A DNA stretch of 64,000 bases. It comes from Primulina eburnea. Taxonomy: Eukaryota; Streptophyta; Magnoliopsida; Lamiales; Gesneriaceae. Positions 10,623-22,613 of the stretch are shown here, piece by piece. The notes beneath the pieces are model-generated. The model was given only the letters and a program-made list of their open reading frames with translations. It made no database searches and had not been told where the DNA came from. Location: the NCBI RefSeq assembly GCF_022965805.1, contig NW_027331260.1:434001-498000 (forward strand), written 5' to 3'. The position numbers and the translations under genes were made by a program. The number at the start of each line of letters is the position of its first letter. The stretch's first letter is position 1.

Positions 10623-11115
10623 AGAGGATCATCATTCTAGGTGTAGCTACCTATGCCTTGCTAGATTCAGGAGCTACACATTCATTCATATCTGAAACCT
10701 TCATCAAAAGACTGAAAATTACTCCTCAAGATATGGGTTTGGGTTTCAAAGTTACTATCCCTTCTGGAGTTCAAATGCTCACATCCAAAATTGTCAAGAA
10801 TCTGGAGCTTCGTTTATTCAAAGATGTTGTGCGGGCAGATCTTATTGTGCTTCCTATGCCCGAATTCGATATTATACTCGGGATGGATTGGCTATCAGCA
10901 AATGGAGCATCGATTGATTTTCGTCAACGATCAGTATCTATTAGGCCACCTAGTGGTAAATCTTTTGTCTTTGAGGCGGCTTGAAACAAGCAAATGCCGC
11001 ACATCATCTCTTGTCTATGCGGAGGAAGCTTATTAAGCGTGGATGCTAAGCTTATCTAGCATGTGTCACTACTACACATGCATCTACCAGTCAGAAGTTA
11101 GAAGATGTTGACGTT
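10623..11115 (+). pseudogene. R2 aspartic protease domain and linker to RT
   Basis: Retropepsin-like domain with active-site string LLDSGATHSFISETF and the later IILGMDWLSANGASIDF, both standard for plant Ty3/gypsy proteases. A TGA at 10982-10984 follows FEAA; the linker sequence in the same frame continues beyond it, so this looks like a CGA to TGA mutation. RT begins at about 11116. Confidence 0.88.
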
Positions 11116-11841
11116 GTGAGATATTTTCCTAGCGTCTTTCCCGAGGACGTTTCTGGCATTCCGCCCGATCGTAAAGTGGAATTCTCTATTGATCTTATGT
11201 CGGGCACTGTTCCTATATCAAAAGCACCATATCGTCTAGCACCTGTCGAAATGAAAGAATTGAAAGATCAAATTCAAGAATTGATAAACAAGGGTTTCAT
11301 TCGCCCTAGTTACTCTCCATGGGGCGCTCCGGTTTTGTTTGTGAAAAAGAAAGATGGTAGCATGCGTCTTTTTATCGATTATCGTGAGCTTAATTGGGTT
11401 ACCATAAAAAATAAGTATCCACTGCCTAGAATCAAAGATTTATTTGATCAGTTACAAGGAGCATCGATATTTTCTAAGATTGATCTGCGATCTGGATACC
11501 ATCAATTGAAAGTGAAGGAGTCTGATGTTCACAAGATAGCGTTTCGCACAAGATATGGGCACTATGAGTTCATGGTCATGCCATTTGGGTTGACCAATGC
11601 GCCAGCGATCTTCATGGATCTCATGAATCACGTATTTCAGCCGTATCTGGATCAGTTTATTATTGTCTTCATTGATGACATTTTGATATATTCCAAGAGC
11701 ATAGAGGAGCATAGCCGTCATTTGAGGACCGCACTGCAAGTACTGCAAGACAGAAAACTTTATGCAAAATTCAGTAAGTGCGAGTTTTGGCCATTTCCAG
11801 TAGTGGAGTGGAAGTTGATCCAAGTAAAGTGGAAGCAGTGA
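11116..11841 (+). pseudogene. R2 reverse transcriptase domain
   Basis: It shows the RT motifs in order: [49 protein letters not shown] with the first catalytic Asp intact, [11 protein letters not shown], and FIDDILIYS with the Asp pair intact. After KCEFW a short deletion removes the usual FLGHV segment and shifts the frame. The domain core therefore looks sound, but the polyprotein is cut here. Confidence 0.9.
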
Positions 11842-12470
11842 AAGAGTGGCCAGTACCGAAAAGTGTCACCGAGATTCGCAGTTTCTTGGGACTAGCTGGC
11901 TATTACCACAAGTTTATTCAGGGGTTCTCATCTATAGTAGTACCTATGACCGCCTTGACAAAGAAAAATGCAAAGTTTATTTGGGGACCCGAGTGTCAAG
12001 ACAGTTTTGACAAGTTTAAGCAAGCCTTGATATCCGCACCAGTGTTATCTATGCCATCGGGACAAGGGGAGTATGTTCTTTATACCGACGCTTCTAAACT
12101 TGGTTTGGGCGCAGTTGTGATGAAAAAAGACCGAGTTATCGCCTATGCGTCAAGACAGTTGAAAATTCATGAAAAGAACTACCCTACTCATGACCTTGAT
12201 CTTGCAGCAGTAGTTTTTGCACTAAAAATTTGGAGACACTACCTTTATGGGGAGAAGTGCAAAATATTCACCGATCATAAAAGTTTGAAATACTTCTTCA
12301 CCGAAAAGGAGTTGAATATGAGACAGCGCAGATGTCTTGAATTGGTAAAGGACTATGATTGTGACATTAGCTACCATCCGGGGAAAGCTAATGTAGTGGC
12401 AGATGCGTTGAGTAGAAAAGCAGCATTTATCACTCCAAAGACCGTTGCAGTCCGAGATACAATGGCTTGA
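11778..12470 (+). pseudogene. R2 connection and RNase H domain
   Basis: It continues pol in a new frame after the deletion near 11790. It contains [15 protein letters not shown], then RNase [56 protein letters not shown]. The first and third catalytic Asp are kept; the usual Glu of HDLEL is Asp. It stops at 12470 after a frame change into integrase. Confidence 0.88.
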
Positions 12471-13572
12471 GCTTACAGTGTATGCTAGGGGCGAGGCCCC
12501 TAATCTTGCCACATTATCAGTACAGTCGACTTTGAGAGACAGAATTCGTGATGAACAGTCTACTGATGAGCAGTTGCAAAAGTGGAGAGCAAGAGATGAG
12601 GCCAAGGGTCGGAGTTTATATTCAGTAGTGGATGGTTTAGTCCGTTATCAAGACCGTCTATGGGTTCCTAGTAACGGTTCTTTGAGAGAACCTATTACGA
12701 AGGAAGCTCATGACTCACCATACTCCATTCATCCGGGTAGTACAAAAATATATAAAGATTTGCAGTTGTTATATTGGTGGCCAGGCATGAAGAGGGACAT
12801 TCTGAGATATGTATCCGAGTGTTTGACTTGTCAGCAACTCAAAGCAGAGCATCAGAGACCAACGGGAAAATTGAAGCCACTCCTTATTCCCGAGTGGAAA
12901 TGGGAGAACATCACTATGGACTTTGTAGTGGGATTTCCAAAAACCGTCAAAGGGTCAAATGCCATTTGGGTGATAGTTGATCGTCTTACGAAATCAGCGC
13001 ATTTTCTACCTATTAAGACGACATTCACCATGATTCAGTGTGCAGAGTTATATATTCGGGAGATAGTTCGTCTGCATGGGATTCCAGTGTCTATTATTTC
13101 CGACAGAGATCCGAGATTCACATCTTCTTTTTGGAAGAGTCTGCATGCAGCGATGGGGACCAAATTATTGTTCAGTACAACATTCCATCCTCAAACCGAT
13201 GGTCAGTCAGAAAGAGTTATACAGATTTTGGAAGATCTACTGTGAGCATGCGTTATTGATTTCCATGGCAGTTGGGAACCAAAATTACCTCTAGTAGAGT
13301 TCACTTACAATAACAGCTATCAATCATCAATCGGGATGGCTCCTTTTGAGGCACTCTATGGAAGGAAGTGTAGATCTCCTATTCATTGGGACGAGGTTGG
13401 GGAAAGAAGAGATATTGGTCCAGATGTGATTGAAGAGACACCAGAGCTTGTAGTCAAAATTCGTGACAGAATGAAGACTGCACAAAGCCGACAAAAGGTT
13501 TATGCGAACAAAAGGCGAAGGGACTTAGAGTTTGCAGTGAGCGATCATGTATTTGTGAAAATGGCACCATGA
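12445..13572 (+). pseudogene. R2 integrase: zinc region and catalytic core
   Basis: The zinc region HPGSTKIYKDLQLLYWW...CLTCQQLKAEH is followed by the core with [37 protein letters not shown] and TDGQSERVIQILED, so all three acidic residues (D, D, E) are present. A TGA at 13243-13245 (CGA to TGA likely) interrupts it, and the same frame continues to 13572 through FEALYGRKCRSP. A 1-2 base loss at 13569 then shifts into the C-terminal frame. Confidence 0.9.
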
Positions 13573-13961
13573 AGGGTGTTATGCGCTTTGGCAAGAAGGG
13601 CAAGCTTAGTCCAAGATTTATAGGTCCGTTCGAGATTTTGGAGAAGATTGGGACACTAGCTTATAGAGCGGCATTGCCACCAGTGCTTGCAGGAGTTCAC
13701 AATGTGTTCCACATTTCAATGCTATGGAAGTACATGTCGAATCCGTCACAAGTGCTTAATTATGAGCCTCTTCAACTAACTCCAAATATGACATATGAAG
13801 AGAGGCCTGTCCAAATCTTAGCAAGGCAAGAAAGACGATTGCGGAACAAAGTCATTCCAATGGTCAAGGTCAAGTGGCTGAATCACTCGGAAGAGGAAGC
13901 TACTTGGGAAACCGAGAAAGACTTAAAGAGTCGCTATCCTGATCTATTCGGTAAGTTCTAA
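13569..13961 (+). pseudogene. R2 integrase C-terminus with chromodomain-like tail
   Basis: Contains the GPY/F-type stretch GKLSPRFIGPFEILEKIG, then VHNVFHISMLWKYM, and ends with VIPMVKVKWLNHSEEEATWE plus about 20 residues. This tail is what places R2 among chromoviruses, whose chromodomain is thought to bind marked histones and steer insertion. The segment itself is open, but it is out of frame with the upstream integrase. Confidence 0.85.
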
Positions 13962-13982
13962 TTTCGAGGACAAATTTTATTT

Positions 13983-13997
13983 AAGGGGAGGAGGAAT
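13983..13997 (+). other. R2 polypurine tract
   Basis: AAGGGGAGGAGGAAT lies directly before the 3' LTR. Confidence 0.88.
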
Positions 13998-16900
13998 AGT
14001 AAGGCCCAAAATTAAGACGACGTAATCAAACTGCATGCAAATCTAGGAAATATGAAAAATGAGTAATTAATTACTTTTAATTGCTAATTAATTATGTGAC
14101 ATACTTGTTTATATGTTAAATGAGATTTTTATTGTCATCATGCATAAAATGGTATTTTTAAGGAATAGTCAAGCGACAATCGAGGAACGGTGACCGAGGG
14201 CTGAAAAATGTAAAATGTTTTTATTAAATGATTATTTAAAATTATTTAAAATATGGTGGTCGCTTCTAGTATTTTTGAAATTTAAGGGTTTTGAGGTGAT
14301 TTTATACGCCGGGGCGTAAAATTTATCGGTGTTGGTTTTTCAACTAAAATGCGAGCTTTTTGGGCAACCCGACTAATAAATTCACATGTTCAATTAAACA
14401 AAAAAACTTTGTATATTTTATTTAAATCCTAATTAAACTAATGGGCTTAATTAGAAGGCTTAATAGGCCTAAGCCTTAATTAGTTGAATTATGTAGTATA
14501 TAATATATTAAACCCTATTCTAGCAACAAAAATAATCGGCCACTACTTTTTTAAATCGAAAAACTCTCCCCAACCCCCACCACACACGGCAGCACACATA
14601 CACATCACTTTGAAGGATTTTGGGAAGGGTTTTCGAAGGTAGTTAGCAAGAACAAGCCAAAGTCGTCTCCCGTTCTTCGTCGTCAACGTATATTCGAGCG
14701 TATATAACGCAAAGGCACGCCTTAATCTTCTTTTTCTCATCCATCATGTCATAATATGTTTTTTTAAAGTTTTTGTATGAAGCATGAAAACCAAAGTTGC
14801 TGCCTTTGTTTCCCTTTTTCATGATTTATGTATCTCTTATTGCATGCCATGTTACACGTTTTTTTGTTATACTAAGGGGCTGCCATGATGTCTAAGCATG
14901 CTTAAGCATAACTTTGGTATGAATTGAAGTCCCAAACACCACGCATTACTCGACAGAAATAAATAATAGAAGGAACGAGAACAAGCTGAACCCGAGAAGC
15001 TGCTGTCAAGAGCATGGGGTTCGGTTTTTGTAGTGCAGGGGCTAGGGCTTGGTTGGCTCGTTCTAGGGGCTATCCAAGGACATGAGTGAGTCAGGGACGG
15101 AGTCCTAGCCACGCTAGGACTCGTGCTCTAAGGCAGGGAAGGAGTCCTAGCAAGCTAGGACTCCCACCCGAGAAGCAAGGGAACGCGTGCAGGGTTCTGT
15201 ACTTCGTACAAGCTTGGGGGCTCGGTTCAGGGGGCCTGGGCCGGGTCAAGTCGAGTCCGTAGGTGGTGTAAAACAGGTTGGTTCGGTGGCTGGGTTCATG
15301 GGTAGGGGCAAGGAAGCTTGATCAAGATTCCTTGTCCAACAAGGTGTCTTGGCCAGCTTTTGGTAAGGGGGTAGGGGGCTCGTTTTTGAGTCTAGGATGG
15401 TTTTCTTGATGAGGTTAGCGTCCAGTAGGTTAATTTAAGATGTTGGTCAAGTTTTGGACCAACATGGTTCGGGGGTAACTCGTGAAAATCGGAAGTTGGC
15501 TTGGGGTCGAAGTTTAGGTGTCATAATAAGCTCTTCAAAATAAAGAAAAATTGGAAAACGGCTCACGGGTATCGAGTCATGGTCCGTAAGGGTTAAAATA
15601 GTATAAAAAGACTAAATTATGAATTTAGGAATTTTATATTGAAGTTTGGGATTTTTCGAGATTAAAACACCGTCAAAACAATTAATTAAAGATAAATGTA
15701 AATGTCTAATATTCAAACTAAATAAAATTATGGAAAAATTAATGTAAGCTTAAATAATTATTTGGGACATGTTATAGTCAAGAAATCAAGAAAAAAAGTC
15801 AAAACGGGAGATTTTACGTCCAGGGGTAAAACAGTCATTTTACACGAGAAATTAGTAATGGTCATGGCAGTGCCCTAAATGCTGGTTTTATGATATTATG
15901 ATTATTTTTAATTGTTTATAAAATGTTCATGATTAAATTATGTTTTTAAATGTCTATTTGATTTTTATGATTCAAGGAAGACATTTAAAATACATGTTGC
16001 ATGCTTGGTTTCAAAATGAAAAATGCAAATATTATTCATGATTTTTCTAAAGTGATGGGAATGAAAAATGTTGAAGGAAGAGAAGTGATTGTGAATAATT
16101 TGTTAATGATGGCGATGTCGTGAGGGTGATGGTCCCAGTGGGAGCCCGACGATCGTGTTTCTATTATTGCGAATATGAGGTTATGAGGATAGGAGGTTTG
16201 AGGTAAGAATGAGAATATCGTGAGGGAAGAAGGCCCCAGAGGGAGCCCATTTATGGGAGAAGGCCCCAGATAGAGCCTCGACGATCGTATCTCTATTCGA
16301 TAATAATAGGCCAGGGCCCAGTTGACCGGTGACAGTGTTGCTGGTGTCCCCCGCCGCCCAGTACTGTGGTTACATGTAGATGGATCCATCGACTTTTGAG
16401 GTTAGAGAAAAGTCACAATTAACGATCTGAATTCATCAAAGGAAAAAAGAAAAATGTTTATGATCAAAAAAAATGTTTTATGTCATGTCATGTTGAGGAA
16501 AAAGGAAAAAAAAAGGTCAAGGTTTATGAAATGCAAGTCATGAAAATGTTTTTGCTTAAGTTTAAGCATCATGAGAATATTTATGAAAATGGTTATGTTT
16601 GAAGTTTATGCATCTTCATGAAAACGATATTTTAAGTACAAGTATTTTTTACTGTTATGTTGACTCTATTATGTATTATTTGTTATAAAGATTATGGTAT
16701 GTTGAGTCTTTAGACTCACTAGATGTGATGGATGCAGGTGAGGTTGAGGGAGGTCTTGACGGATGATTTGACTGGACTGATGGCGCAAACAACCCGAGGA
16801 CCAACGCTTCTACTTTTTCCGCATTATGATTTATGATTCATGATTTACGTTAAAGAATTTTAAGATTATTTATTTATGTTTTGAGATATTTTTGAGAGGT

Positions 16901-17120
16901 TTCGTATGGGCTATTCTTTTCAATTATTGCTTTCTTTAGGTTTGGTAAAACAGTAGACGATTTTATTTTGTGACTATTTAACTTGATTTTTAAATGCTCG
17001 TTGGCTGATGTTTTATTTTAAAAGGGGCTATTTTAGGGAAATCCGAAGTTTAGAGGATTTTTTTTTTGAAAAAATTCTTTTTTAGTACTTTTAAAGCAAT
17101 AAAAAGAGCGAGACGTTTCA
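13998..17120 (+). repeat. R2 3' LTR
   Basis: 3123 bp. It starts AGTAAGGCCC where the 5' LTR has TGTAAGGCCC, so the first base is mutated, and ends ACGTTTCA. Two perfect hairpin arms GAGTCCTAG/CTAGGACTC lie at 15100-15122 and 15142-15163; in the 5' LTR the second copy is eroded. GAGTCTTTAGACTC is at 16704-16717. Confidence 0.92.
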
Positions 17121-17125
17121 GTTGT

Positions 17126-17378
17126 ACAATTTTATGCCACCAGGATGAATACTAAATCGACTGCTATGTGCTTTTGACAATATTTGTCGTTTCAAATCTG
17201 AAACATCTGGCAAAACAAGACGATTATTTACATACACTACACTATAATGTACCTGATATTCTGATCGATGCCCTGCTCTGACCATCGAAATCGAGTCTTG
17301 AACATTCTGATCAACTTTCTGAGCCGCTTTAATTTTCAAAATCACCTCTGGTTCAACTTGTACGGTATAAAGTTGCAA
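17126..17378 (-). pseudogene. R1b integrase N-terminal zinc region
   Basis: Minus-strand frame with [37 protein letters not shown] and [15 protein letters not shown], where R2 cuts it. The matching segment in R7 is near 42,590-42,800. The rest of the zinc region is on the other side of R2, just below 5492. Confidence 0.85.
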
Positions 17379-17393
17379 CGTTTTACAATCTGT

Positions 17394-18044
17394 CTAAAAT
17401 ACCAATCCCAAAAGACAGCAATCTTCAATCAAATTTGAAACACCAATCGTCGATAAGGATAAAGAACATACCTTTCGACTCAGTGCATCAGCTGATGCAT
17501 TTGATTTTCCCGGATAGTACTTGATTTCACAATAAAAATCTTTAAGCAAATCAAGACATATTCGTTGTCTCATATTCAGCTCTGACTGTGAAAACAGATA
17601 CTTCAAGCTTTTATGATCAGAATATATCTCAAACTTCTCACCGTATAGGTAATGTCGCCATATCTGCAGTGCAAAAACAATGGCCGCCAATTCAAGATCA
17701 TGAATTGTGTAGCGAGTCTCATGTGGCTTCAACTGTATCGAGGCATAGGCAATCACATGTCCCCGCTGCATCAAAACACAACCTAATCCTCTGTGAGAAG
17801 CATCACAATAAACAACAAAATCACCAGTATCTAATGGGATAGTCAATATCGGAGCACTGGTTAATCTCTTCTTCAACTCTAAGAAGCTGGATTCACACTC
17901 TTCTGATAAAAAAAACGGTGCATTCTTCTGAGTCAACTGAGTGATCGGCTTAGCAATACTGGAGAAATCTTTAATGAATTGTTGATAGTAACCTACTAAA
18001 CCCATAAAACTGCGTATTTCGGGTAAGATGTCGGTCTCGGCCAA
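17394..18044 (-). pseudogene. R1b RNase H domain
   Basis: It reads [61 protein letters not shown] and SADALSRKV. The catalytic Asp, Glu and Asp positions are all kept, unlike R1a where the Glu is Lys. It follows RT by a frameshift near 18030. Confidence 0.88.
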
Positions 18045-18959
18045 CTGATCACGACCTCAACTTTGCTAGGATCAACAGAAATCCCATCACCAGATATAAT
18101 GTGACCCAGAAATGCAACCTGTCTCAGCCAAAACTCACATTTTGAAAGCTTGGCATATAATTTCTCAACCCTCAGAGTTCTCAATACAGTTCTCAAATGC
18201 TCAGCATGATCAATCATATTCTTCGAATAAATCAAAATATAATCGATAAAAATAATCACGAAATCATCAAGATACTTCTGAAACACACGGTTCATCAGAC
18301 CCATAAATACAGTTGGAGCATTTGTTAAACCCAACGGCATGACTATAAACTCATAATGGCCATACCTGGTTCTAAACGCTATCTTCGAGATATCAGAATC
18401 TCTGACTCTCAGCTGATGATATACGGATTTCAGATAGATCTTGGAATACACAGAAGAACCCGGCAACTGATCAAATAAATCATCTATACGAGGCAAAGGA
18501 TATTTATTCTTTACCATAGCCTTGTTCAGTCATCGGTAGTCAATGCAGAGTCTCATTGAACCGTCTTTTTTTCTCACAAACAACACTGGAGCACCCCAAG
18601 GAGAAACACTCTGTCTGATGTATCCTTGGCCAGTAAATCATCTAACTGCTTTTTCAGTTCAATCGGTGCCATTCTGTACGGACTCTAGAAATCGGAACTG
18701 TACCTGGTACAAATTCAATGCTGAAGTCTATCTCTCGAATCGGAGGCGAACCCGTAATCTCATCTGGGAAGACGTCAGGAAACTCACATACCACTGGTAA
18801 GTCTGCCAATGATGGACTCGACTTCAGTACATCTACTGAATAGACAAGGAATCCCTCTGCTCCTTTCTGTAATAGTAGAGACATAGATAATGCAGATATC
18901 AAAGGAAACCTTACCGTAAAATTTCCATTCATCAGCCATATCAGGTCTGAATCGTACAA
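17996..18959 (-). pseudogene. R1b reverse transcriptase domain
   Basis: It is split over two frames (18959-18654 and 18517-17996). Motifs: [52 protein letters not shown], and FIDYILIYS. The first catalytic Asp is Tyr, as in R1a, and the second Asp of FIDD is also Tyr. RT activity is therefore excluded by residues as well as by frameshifts. Confidence 0.88.
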
Positions 18960-19439
18960 TCTTATGGAAACAGTCTACAGTAGCTCTGTACTTGGTCAGC
19001 ATATCAATACCGATAATACAAAATCAGACAAACCAAGTACAATACAATCTAACTCAATTTCATGCCCGTCATATTGTAGCATATAATGTTTCACAGAATT
19101 CACTGATATCAATCCTGTCCCCAGTAGAGAAGAGACAAACACTACATCAGATAAATACTCAACAGGCAATGAATGAATCAATGCAAATCGTTCAGAAATA
19201 AATGTATGAGATGCACCCATATCAATCAATATGTAAACAGGGTAACCACAAAGAGAGCAGTTATTTGCATCAACATCATCTGGTGCTTCTTGTGCCTGTT
19301 CCTTAGTCAAAGCAAATACTCTGGTCTGCTGTCTAGGAGGATGGCTAACTTTCTGGCTTCCACCTGGCTTTGGCTGTGACTGGGCTGGTGCTGGCTGGAA
19401 AGAATGAACAGCTGATGATCGTCTATTAGTCTGAGCCAC
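18960..19439 (-). pseudogene. R1b aspartic protease domain
   Basis: Frame 19439-18996 contains a Q/P-rich linker, the EEQAQEAPDDV-like segment (here KEQAQEAPDDV), and LIDMGASHTFIS, where the active-site Thr of DTG is Met. A small deletion near 19015 shifts the frame before [14 protein letters not shown]. Confidence 0.85.
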
Positions 19440-19505
19440 TGATCCAGCTGATTCTGCTACCTGGGATCCTTGGGAACCTCTCTGTGGACATGCTCTAGCA
19501 AAATG
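19440..19505 (-). pseudogene. gag: R1b gag end, cut by R3
   Basis: On the minus strand the last visible codons read HFARACPQRGS, the end of the CCHC knuckle. R3 starts at 19506 in the middle of this motif, so the rest of R1b gag should lie beyond the right edge of the window. Confidence 0.75.
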
Positions 19506-19773
19506 TGTAATAGCCTAGCCTGGTGAACGGTACGGTTTAAGATTTCGTATGATTATTGACTATTTGGTAAGTTTTAGTATAGTTTTGATGTTAAGAGTTG
19601 CGATTTAATTCATGGTAATTCGTATGTTGAGCCAATTGGTATGAGGCCAATTGGGGTGGATAGATAAGTTATAGAGGTTCAACTTTCTTGTTGAGAGTGT
19701 TGCCGAATTATGAGGAGAAGCGGCGTTGCGATTCGATTTTAGTTGCAAAAGTTTGTTGTTGGCTACAGAGGTG

Positions 19774-19939
19774 ACCGCACCCGCGGTCAGTTAGCCACCG
19801 CACCCGCGGTGTTTGGGCAGAGACCAGACCGCACCCGCGGTCAGTTTTGTAGCGCACCTGCGGTCGACTTTTTCAGATTTTCGGTTGTTGTCCAGTACAC
19901 GCAGCGCACCCGCGGTAAGATCAGTAGCACACCCGCAGT
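19774..19939 (+). promoter_or_regulatory. R3 5' LTR dyad array (ACCGCACCCGCGGT type)
   Basis: Six copies, exact or with 1-3 changes, start at 19774, 19797, 19828, 19851, 19903 and 19926. They form three pairs each spaced exactly 23 bp. Two copies show C-to-T or G-to-A changes at CpG sites. The regulatory role is inferred from position and from the same arrangement in R7 and R8. Confidence 0.6.
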
Positions 19940-20644
19940 AGTGAACAGTAGAGTCGTGTTTTACGGTTTTAAGTGATTAAATGCAAGAGTTGGCTTCATT
20001 TTCCTCATTTCTTCTCCTAGTTCTCGGTTTGTAGCTCAAGGGGAAAGCTAGGGTTCCATTTTCTTTCATTTCCTTCCTTTGATTATAGCTTCTTGTTGGA
20101 TATTCGAAGGATGAACAAGATAGTTTTGGGTTCAAGGAGCTAAGGTAAGCTTGTGGTATATTTTATTCTTGGTTTTTGATGTTGGGAGAAATTATGGATT
20201 ATTGAGTGTGTTGGCTTTATAGGTTTTGTGGTATGGGTTTGTGATTATTGAGATGTTGATGGTTCATTATATGGTTTATTGTTGTAGGAAGTGTACCAAG
20301 ATAATAGAATAAAGTGATCGAAGTGTAGTAAGTGGAATTCATTTCCTTGTGCTCACATGATAATATATGTATTGTGTTTCAATGGTTTTAACATGTTATT
20401 CCCTTCCATTTCATTCATGCTATGTATTAATGCACTTTGTTGTATATTAGAGGCATTTTATGTCTCAATTATGTCAAAGGTAATACAAAAGAAAAGAGTA
20501 TGCAAAGTTTTTGGTTTAATGCCTAAAAGAGAGTTCAAATGATTTATCGGACTGATAGATACATAGTCAGAGATTGAATGCAATTAGTTGATCAACGACC
20601 ATAGGCTTATATCCCAACAGAGTATCGATTTATATCGATGGGAT

Positions 20645-20960
20645 ATAGGTACAGAGACAGAGATGCTATTTAGATATCAATCCATCAGAGAAAAGAGAAA
20701 TACCATCTTTATTGTTATTCATGCTATGATATTTATGTTTCAGAGTTGATGGTATTCAATGTTTTCAAAGTCATGTTTTTCAGAGTATGCTATGTATTCA
20801 TTATAGGTACAGAGACAGAGTTGCTATTTAGACATCAATCCATCAGAGAAAAGAGAAATACCATCATTATTGTTATTCATGCTATGATATTTATGTTTCA
20901 GAGTTGATGGTATTCAATGTTTTCAAAGTCATGTTTTTTAGAGTATGCTATGTATTCATT
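20645..20960 (+). repeat. 158-bp tandem duplication inside R3 5' LTR
   Basis: The segment 20645-20802 is repeated at 20803-20960 with a few changes; both copies contain GGTACAGAGACAGAG and TTTCAGAGTTGATGG. The corresponding part of the 3' LTR lies outside the window, so it is unknown whether this arose before or after insertion. Confidence 0.85.
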
Positions 20961-21273
20961 GCTATGTAAGAGTTACACTTGCTGAGTTTTATACTCATTT
21001 CAGTTATTTCATGTTATGCAGATAATAGTGACAAGCCTGGACGTTGATTGGAGCCGGAGTCATATGCATAAGAGAAGGAAGGAAGAAGGCTATTTTGATA
21101 GTATTTTGGACATGATCACAAAAATGACATTTTGTATTTTGTTGTATCATTTTATTGATCATGTATATACTTTTGATTATATATTGAAATTTATTTTAAA
21201 TCCTTCTTTCTTTTAAGGAAATTTTAAATTCCGGTGTTATTTAATTAAAACTGGTCAAGGGCGTTACATTTAG

Positions 21274-21285
21274 TGTTATTAGAGC
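21274..21285 (+). other. R3 primer-binding site, degenerate
   Basis: TGTTATTAGAGC, against TGGTATCAGAGC, lies five bases after the LTR end. Two mismatches. Confidence 0.65.
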
Positions 21286-21404
21286 AACGTTCTTCGGACC
21301 AATGCATATGACTTCGTCTACTTTCAACAGTCCGGGTATGTCTTCTTCTACATCTATTTATTGTTATCAGTTGATATGTATTATGTGAGCACATTGTAGG
21401 AGTA

Positions 21405-22215
21405 GTGCCTCCTAAGAGTAATCGTCAGAGGGTGAAGATAGTTCTTCATGGAGAGTTGTCGACGAGTTCGGCAAGTTACTGAAAGAGCAAGCCAAGGTCC
21501 ACAGTGAGCAAATCCAACAGTTGCTCCGTTTGCAAGGTTCAGGTCAAGGTAGAGGACAAGGGAGAGGCCAAGTGGCACAAACAGTTGGAACCGATGGGAT
21601 CTTTACTGGTTTTAAGAGGATGGATCCGCCGGAATTTGCAGGAAGCACTGATCCATTGGTGGCTGTAGAGTGGATCAAAGCACTTGAGGTGATATTTGAT
21701 CATTTCAACTATGAAGACAATGACAGAATTGGTTGTGCAATGTTCATGTTAGTCAAAGCTGAATGCATATTTCCTCCAATGACAAAGACAAGGGTGCTCA
21801 TTTCATTAGAGGTCTTCGAGAGATCAGAAGGGTCATCAATATGTCTAAAGCGGTGACATTTAAAGAGATTGTGGCTAAAGCCTTGTTAGCTGAGCAAGAT
21901 GAGAAAGATATTGCCAGAGAGAGACAGGCGAGGCAGCAGGTTATTGCTCAAAGAGGTCAAGGTTCGAGTCAAAGAGGAAAAGGAAATTTTAAGGGGAAAG
22001 TTAAGGTAGAGTCGAGTTCTAAAGCACCAACAGTTCCATCTGATCCAGAGAAGCCGTTGTGTCCCAAGTGCAGTAGGCATCATAGGGGAGAGTGCAGATT
22101 TGGTACTCATACTTGTTACCGATGTGGTACTGCAGGCCATATTGCCAAGGACTATCCAAGAGGATCGAGTAAAGAGAAGGTGCAGGGTTGCATCTTCACC
22201 ATGACGAAGGAAGGT
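21405..22215 (+). pseudogene. gag: R3 gag, internally deleted
   Basis: The expected start is GTG at 21405 (GTGCCTCCTAAGAG), a likely ATG loss. The body reads GIFTGFKRMDPPEFAGSTDP and AVEWIKALEVIFDHF. It then jumps at about 21750 directly to the late capsid, omitting the WWEGA and MSLRQGD segments seen in R2. The frame changes and resumes with SKAVTFKEIVAKALLAEQ. The zinc region at 22060-22160 reads CPKCSRHHRGEC, then CYRCGTAGHIAKDY, where the last Cys is Tyr. Confidence 0.85.
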
Positions 22216-22608
22216 ATAAACCATGATTCTTCTGTGATCTCTAGCACTATTTTAATTTCAGGCAGAGTAGCTACGACATTAATTGATACAGGTGCTACTC
22301 ATTCTTTTATGTCTGAACTATTTTTGAGATCTTTGGGATTCGTTCCTTCTGTTCTTCCCCTCCAGTTTAATTTTGTATTGTCTTCTGGGGATGTGTTGTG
22401 TCCGACATCTATTGTGTATGCATGCTCTGTTCAAATTGATGAGCGAGTGGTTTATGCCGATTTGATTGTTTTTTCGATGGTTGCGTTTGATATTATACTT
22501 TGCATGGATTGGCTATCGACTTATCGTGCATTGATTGATTGCGTTGCCAAGACGGTGAAATTTGCAGATGATGTTAATAGGGAATGTATGCTCGCTAGTG
22601 CAGGTATT
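22216..22608 (+). pseudogene. R3 protease, interrupted by R4
   Basis: Same frame as the gag end. The active-site string is LIDTGATHSFMSELF, with FDIILCMDWLSTYRALIDC further on. R4 begins at 22614 inside the linker that leads to RT; the continuation is at 51816. Confidence 0.88.
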
Positions 22609-22613
22609 TCGCT

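Larger units (their letters stand above)
5493..17120 (+). mobile_element. R2: complete but inactive chromovirus, Tekay/Del-like
   Basis: This 11.6-kb element has LTRs of about 3.1 kb, a primer-binding site, gag, protease, RT, RNase H, integrase, a chromodomain-like tail and a polypurine tract. It lies in the R1b integrase. The TSD is ATTGT at 5488-5492 and GTTGT at 17121-17125; the R1 sequence reads straight through when R2 is set aside, so the one mismatch is a later mutation. Every coding domain is broken by at least one stop or frameshift. Confidence 0.92.
19506..21268 (+). repeat. R3 5' LTR
   Basis: 1763 bp, TGTAATAGCC... to ...GGGCGTTACA. The first 790 bases match the 3' LTR at 63209-64000. 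It holds a dyad array at 19774-19939 and a 158-bp tandem duplication at 20645-20960. No TATA box is obvious downstream of the array. Confidence 0.9.
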
